In this document: piece by piece, positions 48,510 through 61,154 of the stretch
Layout: each line of letters starts with the position of its first letter
Position numbering within the stretch: the stretch's first letter is position 1
Assembly: GCF_947179165.1 (NCBI RefSeq)
Contig: NC_077245.1
Span: 20,869,740 to 20,933,739 of the forward strand
From: Solanum dulcamara
Lineage: Eukaryota; Streptophyta; Magnoliopsida; Solanales; Solanaceae
Direction of reading: 5' to 3'
Length of the DNA stretch: 64,000 nt
Notes under the pieces: generated by a model
The model's input: the letters and a program-made list of their open reading frames with translations, nothing else
The model's database searches: none
What the model was told of the DNA's origin: nothing
Position numbers and translations under genes: made by a program

Positions 48510-49566
48510 GTATGTAAGGCTATCTAAAACATGGGTTGAGTCCACCCATGTGCCCTACTCTTGTTTTGAGGTTAGATGCTCATAAAAATAGAGTTTCTTG
48601 GTATGGTTTATGCTTGTATGAACTTTGTCCCCTATGTATTTGATTCTATATGTGTTGATGTTGTTGAGCCAAGGAGTTCCTAAATTGAGCCTTTATGTGA
48701 GTATGAGTCGATGAAGATGAAGTTGTTAAATATGTTTTATTAATCTCCTTAACTATGTGGATTATGATAAAAGAGGTTATTTTCCTAAGAAATGTTGCCT
48801 ATTATAGAGTGTGATTTAAAGTCTTGAGTTGTGATGAGTCTCAAGGATTTTTTTTCAAATGGATAGAGTAAATGATTGGTTATGCCTATATGTTGCTATA
48901 ATTATGCATTTAAATTTCTTTTAAAGAGATGATTGAGATTGATCGGATAGTACGATTGGAAGAGGTACGATTGTGATAGAGTTTATGAGTTGACAAGGTT
49001 GTAATTAGACTTGTCGATATGAGTTGATCGAGTTGACTGGATGGAGTTTTATGAGCATGGAGTCTTGGGAGGAGTATCGAGCACCAAATTGGGCAAGAGT
49101 ATAGTCCATACTCGAACCTAATACCTGTGTTGCCAAACATAGAGGGGATTGAACCATTAAAGTCAGATGCTTCCCCGAGAGTTTCGTCCTGACATTATAG
49201 GACTTGGTTGGATTGGATCCATGATTGATTGACTCGTTCATGCCCTGGCAAAGTATGAACGGACGTGGCAACAACGTCGGCTTGTTGTACTTTCACTGGC
49301 TTATAAGTGATGGTTGTCAGTTAAGAGATACTTCCAAATAGGTCTTGATAGTACTGTGAGTCAGATTGAGTTGAATTATATGTGATTGGTCCAGTCTAAA
49401 TCATATTCTTGTTTAGACTTAGGACATTTGATTGAGTTGTCATTCCTCTTGAGTTGAGCTCCCGAGTTGATAAATTCTTCCTTGATGTTCGTTATATTCG
49501 GCCATTTTACATACTCGTACATTCCATGTACTGACGCCATTTGGCCTGCATCATTTCATGATGCAG
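48510..49566 (+). other. Possible leader intron inside LTR A
   Basis: Donor ACTAAG/GTATGTAAG and acceptor TTTCATGATGCAG/AGACAGG, 1057 bp apart, at the same places as in element 2. Both words are kept although the intervening sequence has diverged. Confidence 0.4.
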
Positions 49567-50006
49567 AGACAGGTACTAGAGATTATCAACTGGTGCTCCG
49601 TTGAAGATCTACATACACTTCCAGCCAGTTGGTGTGTCCTCCTAGTTCCCGGAGGATATTGAGCTTTCTTGTACAGTTTTGTTGCCCTTTCTTTTATTTT
49701 GATTGTTGATAGCCATGGACTTGTCATTGGCACCTTTTAGACTTGGATAGAGGCTTCATAGACTGGAGTGTGGGGAGGTCGAACTGTTATTTTGAGGAGT
49801 CTTATTTTATTGTCTTGTTGGATTGTAAATATTTGGCCTTCGGCCCCCATATATATATATATGATCAGTATTTCATTATTTGAGTTTTCTGCTAAGAGAA
49901 TATGATTGAATGAAGGTGTAACTAGACCAGGTGGTTCGCTCGGAGGTCAGAAATGGCTATCGAGTGCCGGCCACTCCTAGGATACCCTCCCGGGGCGTGA
50001 CAAACA

Positions 50007-50020
50007 TGGTATCAGAGCAT
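50007..50020 (+). other. Primer-binding site of element 3 (tRNA-iMet)
   Basis: TGGTATCAGAGCAT, four bases after the LTR. Elements 4 and 5 have lost this site. Confidence 0.93.
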
Positions 50021-50219
50021 AGAGTTTAAGTGTCCTAGGGAGTCTATGAAGTCGTGTCTAGTAGAGTCTTGCTTATGGGTGTGTTGTGCACCACACTTAT
50101 AAGCAGGAGGCTATAGGACATTAGGAATTGTTTCACTTCTTTCATACTCTGACTTCGTGCGATAGAGTTAAAACTCTATAAGACTCCTTTCTAATTCGTG
50201 CGTTTGTACGTTATAGATA

Positions 50220-53200
50220 ATGCCTCCAAAACATACTGCTAGCCAGAGGAATGTTGATAACGCCGAGATACCCCAAGCAGAGGTATGCCCAGCAAGGGCT
50301 AGGGGCCGTCCTGCAAGGTATGCGGAGGCACCCCAAGTGCCAGCTACTCCACCTGCACCCACATCAGAGGCAGAATTTCGAGGGGCAATTGCAATACTCA
50401 CGCAACTAATGGCTGCCTGAAGTGGTAATCAGAGTTCGCCGACTCTTAGCTCTAGCTCCCAAGAGCCATCTTCTGCCACTGGAATTAGAGACTTTCTGAG
50501 GATGAATCTGCCGGCATTCACGGGTTCTAAGGTCGATGAAGATCCCCAAGACTTTATCGATGAGATGTGGAAGATTCTGAAAGCTATACATGCTATAGAA
50601 ATCGAGGGGGTCGAGTCGGTGTCTTATCAACTCAAAGATGTGGCAAACATTTGGTATAACCAATGGGAACAGAGTAGGGGTGAGGATGTTGAACCTGCTA
50701 GATGGGATGAATTTGAGAGAGCCTTCCTTGACCACTTCTTTCCCCGAGAATTGAGGGAAGCGAAAGTGGAGGAATTTGTAAACCTAAAACAAGAGGGTAT
50801 GTCGGTTAAGGAGTATGGCATAAAGTTCATCCAGTTGTCCAGGTATGCTCCAGAAATGATTCCAGATGTGAGGTCAAAGATGAGGAAGTTCATCACCGGA
50901 TTAGGGAGGCATGTGAAGAAGGAGTGCAAGGCAGCATTATTGATCTCGGATATGGATCTTTCCAGATTAATGGTGTATGCTCAACAGGTAGAGGAGGAGA
51001 AAAGAAAAGACAGAGAACAGCACCTGAGCAAGAAGGCAAAATCAGCGGGCTATGAGAATGAACAGAGGCAAAACAAGGGCAACAAGTCCTTCTTCCAGAA
51101 GAGGCCTCCCAATTTTGCCTCATCTACCGCAAGTGCACCTATGCCGCAGAACAGGTATAACCGGTAAGGATAGAGTCGCCAGAATTTCAGCCCCCAGGGT
51201 TCTCAATCCCAAGCCAGTATAAGTCAAGGTTCGAGGGGGAAGCCACCATGCGGCAAGTGTGGTAGGCTCCACTTGGAAGAATGCAGAGCGGGAAGGGTTG
51301 GTTGTTATAAATGCGGCCAAGTAGACCATTTTCAGAAGGAGTGTCCAGCATAGGGGAAAAGAGCCCAGTTCTCTACAACCGTACCGCCAGCTAGGGGTAA
51401 TCAGAGGGGCGCTACTTCAGGTACGAGTGGAGGTACAAACCGCCTATATGCCATGGGCAGTCGCCAAGATCAGGAGAACTCTCCAAACATCATGATGGGT
51501 ATGATTCGAGTCTCTTCTTTTGATTGTTATGTATTAATGGATCCGGGTGCCACCCTATCTTTTGTGACTCCTTATGTGGCTAGTAAATTCAATAAAATTC
51601 CTGAACGTCTTCTTGAGCCTTTTAGTGTGGTCACTCCTGTCGGTGATTCTATCTTAGCTGAGAGAGTTTATAAAGATTGCACTGTGTCCATTTATCACAG
51701 GGATACCTTGGCCGACCTAGTCGAGTTGGACATGGTTGACTTTGACGTGATCCTTGGCATGGACTAGCTTTATGTCTGCTATGCCTCTATTGATTGTAGA
51801 ACTCAGATTGTCAAGTTCAAATTCCCGAACGAAGCTGTCATAGAGTGGAGGGGCAGTCCTGTTATGCCTAAGGGTAAGTTTATTTCTTACCTTAGGGCCA
51901 GGAAGCTAATCTTAAAAGGGTGCATTTATCACCTTGTCCGAGTGAAAGATGACGATATTGAGTCTCCATCCCTAGAGTCGGTTCCGATTGTCAATGAGTT
52001 TCCGAATGTCTTTCCTGAAGATTTGCTTGGAATCCCTCCTGATAGGGAGATTGACTTTGGGATTGATATTCTTCCTGATACCCAGCCTATCTCAATTCCT
52101 CCATATAGAATGGCCCTAGCTGAGTTGAGAGAGTTGAAGGAGCAGTTGAAAGACTTGTTAGATAAGGGATTCACTAGGCCAAGTGTCTCACCATGGGGTG
52201 CTCCGGTCCTATTTATGCAGAAGAAGGATGGGTCCCTTAGAATATGTATCGACTATAGGCAGCTGAATAAGGTCACCGTAAAGAACAAATACCCTCTCCC
52301 TAAAATAGATGACTTATTCGATCAACTTCAGGGTGACACTTGTTTCTCAAATATAGACTTGAGATCCGGCTACCACCAGTTGAAGGTGAGGGAATGTGAT
52401 ATTTTGAAGACTGCTTTACGGACTCATTATGGCCACTTCGAATTTTTGGTCATATCCTTCGGGTTGACTAATGCCCCCGCCGCTTTTATGGATCTTATGA
52501 ACCGAGTATTCAAACCATATCTTGATATGTTTGTGATTGTATTCATAGATGATATTTTGGTTTACTCCAAGAATGAGGAAGAGCATGCCCATCATCTTAG
52601 AGTCGTCTTACAAACTTTGAGGGACCAGGTATTATATGCAAAGTTCTCTAAATATAAATTTTGGCTTGCATCAGTGGCCTTCTTAGGCCACATTATATCT
52701 GGAGATGGTATTCAGGTTGATGCTCAGAAAATTGAGACAGTGAAGAGTTGGCCCAGAGCCACATCCCCGACAGAGATAAGGAGCTTTTTAGGTTTGGCTG
52801 GCTATTATCGAAGGTTTGTAGAAGGATTCTTATCTATATCATCACCATTGACTAAGCTGACTCAAAAGAAGGCTAAGTTCCAATGGTCCGATGCTTGTGA
52901 GGAGAGTTTCCAGAAATTGAAGACCAAGCTAACCACTACTCTTATTCTAACCTTGCCCGATGGTACAGAGGGTTTTGTGATCTATTGTGATGCATCCAGA
53001 ATTGATTTGGGTTGTGTGTTGATGCAAAGGGGGAAGGTGATAGCCTATGCTTCGAGGCAGCTTAAGGTTCATGAGCGAAATTACCCAACTCATGACCTTG
53101 AGCTGGCAGCTGTGGTGTTTGCACTAAAAATTTGGTGCCACTACTTGTATGGAGTGCATGTTGATGTATTCACCGATCATAAGAGCCTGCAATATGTCTT

Positions 53201-54950
53201 CAGCCAAAAGGAACTCAACCTGAGGCAAAGAAGATGGCTTGAGCTACTCAAGCACTACGATATGAGCATCCTCTAACATCTAGGTAAAGCTAATGTTGTT
53301 GCTGATGCTCTTAGTAGGTTGTCCATGGGTAGCACTACCCATATGGAAAAGGGAAGGAGGGAATTGGCGAAGGAGGTACATCGATTAGCCTGATTGGGAG
53401 TTCAACTCGAAGAGAACAATGGAGGCGGAGTTACCATTCGGAAGGGGTCTACATCCTCACTTATAGCAGAGGTAAAGGAGAAACAAGATCAGGATCCCAT
53501 CCTCCTCCGGCTAAAGGAAGTTGTTCATAAAAAAGGGGTGATGGTTTTTACCAAAGTGGGAGATGGTGTGTTGAGGTACCGAAGTAGATTGTGTGTACCC
53601 GATATCGATGATGTTCGTAAGAGGATTATGGCCGAAGCGCATAGTTCCAAATACTCTATTCATCCAGGCTCCACACAAATGTACCATAACTTGAGGGAAA
53701 TCTATTGGTGGAGTGGGATGAAGAGGGATATTGCGGAATTTGTTTCCAAGTGCCCGAATTGTCAACAGGTGAAGGTTGAACATCAAAGACCATGTGGTTT
53801 AGCTCAAAATATAGAAATTCCGGAATGGAAGTGGGAAATGATCAACATGGACTTTATTACAGGCTTGCCGAAGTCCCGAAAGCAACATGATTCCATTTGG
53901 GTGATTGTGGATAGAATGACGAAATTAGCCCATTTCTTGGCGGTTAAGACTACTGACACCGCAGAAGATTATGCAAAGTTGTATATACAAGAGATCGGCA
54001 GATTGCATGGGGTCCCTTGGTCTATTATCTCAGACAGGGGAGCTCAATTCACTTACCAATTTTGGAGATCTTTTCAGAAGGGGTTAGGTTCGAAGGTGAA
54101 CTTGAGTACAGCCTTCCATCCTCAAACAGATGGCCAGGCAGAGCGCACCATCCAGAATTTGGAAGATATGTTGAGGGCCTGTGTACTGGACTTCAAGGGA
54201 AGTTGGGATGACCACTTACCTCTCATAGAGTTTGCATATAATAATAGTTATCATGCAAGCATTCAAATGGCTCCTTATGAAGCTTTGTATGGGAAGAGGT
54301 GTAGATCTCCCATTGGGTGGTTTGAAGTTGGTGAAGCTGATTTAATTGGGCCTGACCTTCTTCACAAATCCATGGAGAAGGTGAGAGTAATCTAAGATAG
54401 GCTAAAGACAGCCCAAAGCCGCCAAAAATCTTACACCGATGTGAGGAGGAGAGACTTGGAGTTTGATGTGGGTGATTGGGTGTACTTGAAAGTATCACCC
54501 TTAAAGGGTGTCATCAGGTTTGGAAGGAAAGGGAAGCTCAGTCCTCGATATATTAGTCCTTACCATATTTTGAGGCGGATTGGGAGTGTTGCTTATGAGT
54601 TGGAGTTTCCTTCAGTGTTAGCTTTTATTCATCTAATTTTCCACGTTTCGATGTTGAACAAATGCTTGGGTGATCCCTCGTTGGTAGTCCCTATTGATAG
54701 TGTTGGAATTAAGGATAGGTTATCCTACGAAGAAGTTTCGGTCCAAATTCTTGATCGCCAAATTCGCAAACTGAGGAACAAAAAGATCACCTCGGTCAAA
54801 GTCTTGTGGAGGAATCAACTTGTTGAGGAAGCCACATGGGAAGCGGAGGAAGCCATGAAATCTAAATATCCACATCTATTCGTGCCTACCGAGGATAATG
54901 TTGAAGGTAATATCTATTTCCTTGACTTGAATTCATTTGTGCCTTTTTGA
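50220..54950 (+). pseudogene. Gag-Pol polyprotein pseudogene of element 3 (single frame, eight stops)
   Basis: One frame of 1577 codons runs from MPPKHTASQRNVD to the stop at 54948 with no frameshift. Gag capsid 50480-51050; zinc knuckle CYKCGQVDHFQKEC near 51303-51344; protease with LMDPGATLSF (51534) and VILGMD; RT with FIDDILVYS (52540); RNase H with [22 protein letters not shown]; integrase zinc finger (H..H..CPNC) 53640-53770; core with IVDRMTK, ISDRGAQF, GQAERTIQ (53830-54200); GPY-like region 54510-54560; chromodomain 54730-54890. Stops: 50418, 51165, 51171, 51351, 51765, 53274, 53391, 54393. This is the best-preserved body in the window. Confidence 0.95.
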
Positions 54951-55062
54951 GTTTTGATTGATATTTGTTTGAGAATGTGATTGGTTGAATGACAGAAATT
55001 TCGATTGTGAATTGCACCCTGAGTCTATTCTTGATTTCTCGTCATTCAAGGACGAATGATTC

Positions 55063-55076
55063 CAAGGGGAAGATAA
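55063..55076 (+). other. Polypurine tract of element 3
   Basis: CAAGGGGAAGATAA abuts LTR B, after the family signal CATTCAAGGACGAATGATTC. Confidence 0.8.
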
Positions 55077-56792
55077 TGTAACACCCCTCAAAAATTTTCC
55101 CCTAAGATTCGGGCCTTCCTTGTACACGTGTGGGGCCCATCGTATTTATTTCGAAGTATGTGCTTGAGTTAAGATAAGTCCCTGAGAAATTAAAGAGCAT
55201 TGGAGGTGATTGGGGTCATTGAGGACCCCTAGGACTGAGCTAAGTCCCAAAAAGGTTCGTCATGGCTAAGTTTGGGTAGGAGTTCGCATAAGGGGTCGAC
55301 TTCTAATGACCCTATCTTTTGAAAGATGACAATCTAGGTGGCCCATGACCCATCAAATTAAAGGTCGTCGAGTCTTCTTTCCAATGCCACCAAGAATGTG
55401 AATTTTGGAGTTCGGAGTTGAGAGATATGACGATCCTAAGACGAGCTAGCACGACAGGAATTTCATTTTTGGCCTGGGTTGCAACTGCTAGGGAAATGGC
55501 CCTGGCGCTATAAGGGCGCGACGCGCCACTATCGCGCCAGAAACATGCCTCAGTAGTTTGGACCATGGCGCGACGAACCGCTAAAAGTTGTGCAGGGTTT
55601 TTCAGGCCAAATTTCCAGAACCTAGAAAATATGGTCTTGGCACTATAAGGGCGCGACGCGCCACTATCGGGCCAGAAATATACCTCAGTAGTTTGGTCTC
55701 TGGCGCGGCGCGCCACTGCGAGGTGTGTAGGTTTTAGGTGTAATTGGCCTGGCGCTGCAAGGGCGCGAGATGCCACTATTGCGCCAGGTGCGTTTTTAGC
55801 CTATTTTCAGAAATTTTGAGGAGGGGTAATTTGGGAACTTACCCAAGTTATATATGTATTGCCATTGGTCATTTTGGGACCAAATATTTTCAGCTCTCTC
55901 TCTCTCTAAAAGCCCTAGAAATATCTCTCTCTCTCTCTCTTCTTCTTCTTCTCCATTTCCAACAAAAAGAGTCCAAGAGCTTTAAGATTTGAGTCCTCCA
56001 TTGAAGACCCAACCATAAGGTTTTATTCAAGTCTTCACTAAGGTATGTAAGGCTATCTAAAACATGGGTTGAGTCCACCCATGTGCCCTACTCTTGCTTT
56101 GAGTTTAGATGCTCATGAAAATAGAGTTTCTTGGTATGGTTTATGCTTGTATGAACTTTGTCCCCTATGTATTTGATTCTATATGTGTTGATGTTGTTGA
56201 GCCAAGGATTTCCTAAATTGAGCCTTTATGTGAGTATGAGTCGATGAAGATGAAGTTGTTAAATATGTTTTATTAATCTCCTTAACTATGTGGATTATGA
56301 TAAAAGAGGTTATTTTCCTAAGAAATGTTGCCTATTATAGAGTGTGATTTAAAGTCTTGAGTTGTGATGAGTCTCAAGGATTTTTTTTCAAATGGATAGA
56401 GTAAATGATTGGTTATGCCTATATGTTGCTATAATTGTGCATTTAAATTTCTTTTGAAGAGATGATTGAGATTGATCGGATAGTACGATTGGAAGAGGTA
56501 CGATTGTGATAAAGTTTATGAGTTGACAAGGTTGTAATTAGACTTGTCAATATGAGTTGATCGAGTTGAATGGATGGAGTTTTATGAGCATGGAGTCTTG
56601 GGAGGAGTATCGAGCACTGAATTGGGCAAGAGTATAGTCCATACTCGAACCTAACACCTGTATTGCCAAACATAGGGGGGATTGAACCGTTAAATTCGGA
56701 TGCTTCCCTAAGAGTTTCGTCCTGACATTATAGGACTTGGTTGGATTGGATCCATGATTGATTGACTCATTCATGCCCTGGCAAAGTATGAA
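55077..56792 (+). repeat. LTR B, truncated, shared by elements 3 and 4
   Basis: It begins TGTAACACCC and stops at GCAAAGTATGAA, equal to base 49261 of LTR A, so the last about 740 bp are missing. It has the GC-rich block (55500-55790), TATA box (55849-55855), a (CT)n leader and donor-like AAG/GTATGT near 56043, but the acceptor-like site has been deleted. It is the 3' LTR of body 3 and at once the 5' end of body 4. Confidence 0.93.
55849..55855 (+). promoter_or_regulatory. TATA box of LTR B
   Basis: TATATAT before a C/T-rich leader with CTCTCTCTCTCTCT at about 55925. Confidence 0.55.
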
Positions 56793-59700
56793 GCCAGCTA
56801 CTCCACTTGCATCCACATCAGAGGCAGAATTTCGAGGGGGGATTGAGGGAAGCAAAAGTGGAGGAATTTGTAAACCTGAAATAGGAGGGTATGTTGGTTA
56901 AGGAGTATGGCCTAAAGTTCATCCAGCTGTCCAGGTATGCTCCAGAAGTAATTCCAGATATGAGGTCAAAGATGAGAAAGTTCGTCTCTGGATTAGAGAG
57001 GCATGTGAAGAAGGAGTGCAAGGCAGCATTATTGATCTCGGATATGAAACTTTCCAGATTAATAGTGTATGCTCAACAGGTAGAGGAGGAGAAAAGAAAA
57101 GACAGAGAATAGCACCTGAGCAAGAAGGCAAAATCAGTGGGCCATGAGAATGAACAGAGTCAAAACAAGGGCAACAAGTCCTTCTTCCAAAAGAGGCCTC
57201 CCAATTTTTCCTCATCTACCGCAAGTGCACCTATGCCGCAGAACAGGTATGACCGACAAGGACAGAGTAGCAAGAATTTCAGCCCCCAGGTTCTCAATCC
57301 CAGGCCAGTGTAAGTCAAGGTTCGAGGGGGAAGCCACCATGCGGAAAGTGTGGTAGGCTCTACTTGGGATAATGCAGAGCAGGAAGGGTTGGTTATTATA
57401 AATAAGGCCAAATAGACCATTTTCAGAAGGAGTGTCCAACATGGGGGAACAGAGCCCAGTTCTCTACAACCGTACTGCCAGCTAGGGGTAATCAGAGGGG
57501 CTCTACTTCAGGTACGAGTGGAGGTACAAACCGCCTATATGCCATGGGCAGTCGCCAAGATCAAGAGAACTCTCCAAACATCGTGACGGGTATGATTCGA
57601 GTCTCTTCTTTTGATTGTTATGTATTGATGGATCCGGATGCCATCCTATCTTTTGTGACTCCTTATGTGGCTAGTAAATTCAATAAAATTCCTGAACGAC
57701 TTCTTGAGCCTTTTAGTGTGGCCACTCCTGTCGGTGATTCTGTCTTAGCTGAGAGAGTCTATAGAGATTGCACTGTGTCCATTTATCACAGGGATACCTT
57801 AGCTGACCTAGTCGATTTGGACATGGTTGACTTTGACGTAATCCTTGGCATGGACTGGCTTTATGTCTGCTATGCCCCTATTGATTGAAAAACTCAGGTT
57901 GTCAAGTTTAAATTCCCAAATGAAACTGTTATAGAGTGGAGGGGCAGTCCTGCTATGCCTAAGGGTAAGTTTATTTCTTACCTTAGGGCCAGGAAGCTAA
58001 TCTCAAAAGGGTGCATTTATCACCTTGTCTGAGTGAAAGATGACGATATTGAGTCTCCATCCCTGGAGTCAGTTCCGATTGTCAATGAGTTTCCAGATGG
58101 CTTTCCTGAAGATCTGCCTGGAGTCCCTCCATATAGGGAGATTGACTTTGGGATTGATATTCTTCCTGATACCTAGCCTATCTCAATTCCTCCATATAGA
58201 ATGGCCTTAGCTGAGTTGAGAGAGTTGAAGGAGCAGTTGAAAGACTTGTTAGATAAGGGATTCATTAGGCCGAGTGTCTCACCATGGGGTGCTCCGGTCT
58301 TATTTGTGTGGAAGAAGGATGGGTCCCTTATAATATGTATCAACTACAGGCAGTTGAATAAGGTCACCGTAAAGAACAAATACCCTCTCCCAGAATAGAT
58401 GACTTATTCGATCAACTTTAAGGTGCCACTTGTTTCTCAAAGATTGACTTGAGATCCGGCTACCACCAGTTGAAGGTGAGGGAATGTGATATTCCGAAGA
58501 CTGCTTTCCGGACTCGTTATGACCACTTCGAATTTTTGGTCATGTCCTTCAGGTTGACTAATGCCTCCGCTGCTTTTATGGATCTCATGAACTGAGTATT
58601 CAAACCATATCTTGATATATTTGTGATTGTATTCATAGATGATATTCTGGTTTACTCCAAGAATGAGAAGGAGCATGCCCATCATCTTAGAGTCATCTTA
58701 CAAACTTTGAGGGACCAGGTATTATATGCAAAGTTCTCTAAATATGAATTTTGGCTTGCATAAGTGGCCTTCTTAGGCCACATTATATCTGGAGATGGTA
58801 TTCAGGTTGATGCTTAGAAAATTGAGGCAGTGAAGAGTTGGCCCAGACCCACATCCCCGATAGAGATAAGGAGTTTTTTGGGTTTGGCTGGCTATTATCA
58901 AAGGTTTGTAGAGGGATTCTCATCGATATCATCACCATTGACTAAGTTGACTCAAAAGAAGGCTAAGTTTCAATGGTCCGATGCTTGTGAGGAGAGTTTC
59001 CAGAAATTGAAGACCAAGCTAACCACTGCTCCTATTCTAACCTTGCCCGATGGTACAGAGGGTTTTGTGATCTATTGTGATGCATCCAGAATTGATTTGG
59101 GTTGTGTGTTGATGCAAAAGAGGAAGGTGATAGCCTATGCTTCGAGGCAGCTTAAGGTTCATGAGCGAAATTACCCAACTCATGACCTTGAGCTGGCAGT
59201 TGTGGTGTTTGCGCTAAAGATTTGGTGCCACTACTTGTATGGAGTGCATGTTGATGTATTCACCGATCATAAAAGCCTACAATATGTCTTTAGCCAGAAG
59301 GAACTCAACCTGAGGCAAAGAAGATGGCTTGAGCTACTCAAGGACTACGATATGAGCATCCTCTACCATCTAGGTAAAGCTAATATTGTTGTTGATGCTC
59401 TTAGCAGGTTGTCCATGGGTAGCACTGCCTAGTGGAAAAGGGAATGAGGGAATTGGCGAAGGAGGTACATCGATTAGCCCGATTGAGAGTTCAACTCGAA
59501 GAGAACAATGAAGGCGGAGTTACCGTTCAGAAGGGGTCTACATCCTTACTTGTAGCAGAGGTAAAGGAGAAACAAGATCAGGATCCCATTCTCCTCCGGC
59601 TAAAGGAAGTTGTTCACAAACAAGGGGTGATGGTTTTCACCAAAGGGGGAGATGGTGTGTTGAGGTACCGAAGTAGATTGTGTTTACCCGATGTCGATGA

Positions 59701-61009
59701 TGTTCGAAAGAGGATTATGGCCAAAGCGCATAGTTCCAGATACTCTATTCATCCAGGCTCCATGAAAATGTACCATAACTTGAGGGAAATCTATTGGTGG
59801 AGTGGGATGAAGAGGGATATTGCGGAATTTGTTTCCAAGTGCTCGAATTGCCAACAGGTGAAGGTTGAGCATCAAAGACCATGTGGTTTAGCTCAAAATA
59901 TAGAAATTCCAGAATGGAAGTGGGAAATGATCAACATGGACTTTATTATAGGCTTACCGAAGTCCCGAAAGCAACATGATTCCATTTGGGTGATTGTGGA
60001 TAGAATGACGAAATCAGCCCATTTCTTGGCGGTTAAGACTACTGACACCGTAGAAGATTATGCAAAGTTGTATATACAAGAGATCGTCAGATTGCATGGG
60101 GTCCTTTGGTCTATCATCTCAGACAGGGAAGCTCAATTCACTTACCAATTTTGGAGATCTTTTCAGAAGGGGTTAGGTTCGAAGGTGAACTTGAGTACAG
60201 TCTTCCATCCTCAAACAGATGGCCAGGCAGAGCGCACCATCCATACATTGGAAGATATGTTGAGGGCTTGTGTACTGGACTTCAAGGGAAGTTGGGATGA
60301 CCACTTACCTCTTATAGAGTTTGCATATAATAATAGTTATCATGCAAGCATTCAAATGGCTCCTTATGAAGCTTTGTATGGGAGGAGGTGTAGATCTCCC
60401 ATTGGGTGGTTTGAAGTTGGTGAAGCCAAGTTGATTGGGCCCGACCTTGTTCACCAAGCCATGGAGAAGGTAAGAGTTATCCAAGATACGCTAAAGACAG
60501 CCCAAAGCCGCCAAACATCTTACACCGATGTGAGGAGGAGAGACTTGGAGTTTGAGATGGGTGATTGGGTGTACTCGAAAGTATCACCCATGAAGGGTGT
60601 TATGAGGTTTGGAAGTAAAGGGAAGCTCATTCCTCAATATATTAGTCCTTACCATATTTTGAGGCGGATTGGGAGTGTTGTTTATGAGTTGGAGTTACCC
60701 TCGTAGTTAGTTTCTATTTATCCGATTTTCCACGTTTCGATGTTGAAGAAATGCTTGGGTGATCCCTCGTTGGTAGTCCCTATTGATAGCATTGGAATTA
60801 AGGATAGGTTATCCTACGAAGAAGTTCCGGTCCAAATTCTTGATCGCCAAATTCGCAAACTGAGGAACAAAGAGATCACCTTGGTCAAAGTACTGTGGAT
60901 GAATCAACTTATTGAGGAAGCCACATGGGAAGCGGAGGAAGCCATGAAATCTAAATATTCGTGCCTACCAAGGATAATGTTGGAGGTAATGTCCATTTCT
61001 TTGACTTGA
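56793..61009 (+). pseudogene. Deleted Gag-Pol pseudogene of element 4
   Basis: The body begins inside gag (CCAGCTACTCC, equal to 50338) and has a second deletion at about 56840 (removing the equal of about 50386-50749). Remaining parts: capsid 56850-57112; zinc knuckle remnants 57340-57435; protease with LMDPDAILSF (57625); RT 58201-58830, shifted by a missing base near 58392; RNase H to 59430; integrase zinc finger and core 59432-60706, the longest open stretch (424 codons); chromodomain 60815-60960. At least ten stops and several shifts occur. Without primer site or gag start it could not be an autonomous element. Confidence 0.93.
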
Positions 61010-61140
61010 ATTCATTTGTGCCTTTTTGAGTTTTGATTGATATTTGTTTGAGAATGTGATTGGTTGAATGATAGAAATTTTGATTTTGAATTGCACCCGA
61101 GTCTATTCTTAATTTCTCATCATTCGAGGACGACTGATTC

Positions 61141-61154
61141 CAAGGGGGAGATAA
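61141..61154 (+). other. Polypurine tract of element 4
   Basis: CAAGGGGGAGATAA abuts LTR C. Confidence 0.8.

Larger units (their letters stand above)
47547..50002 (+). repeat. LTR A, 5' LTR of element 3
   Basis: 2456 bp. It begins TATAACACCC (normal TG changed to TA) and ends GGGCGTGACA. It carries the GC-rich block 47970-48262, TATA box at 48320-48326, (CT)n leader at 48365-48425, donor-like AAG/GTATGT at 48510, palindrome 49518-49532 and acceptor-like GATGCAG to 49566. Confidence 0.93.

Noticed and set aside
50220..54950. In-frame stops as programmed read-through
   Set aside because: There are eight stops, at positions not shared with element 2, and they are explained by single transitions.
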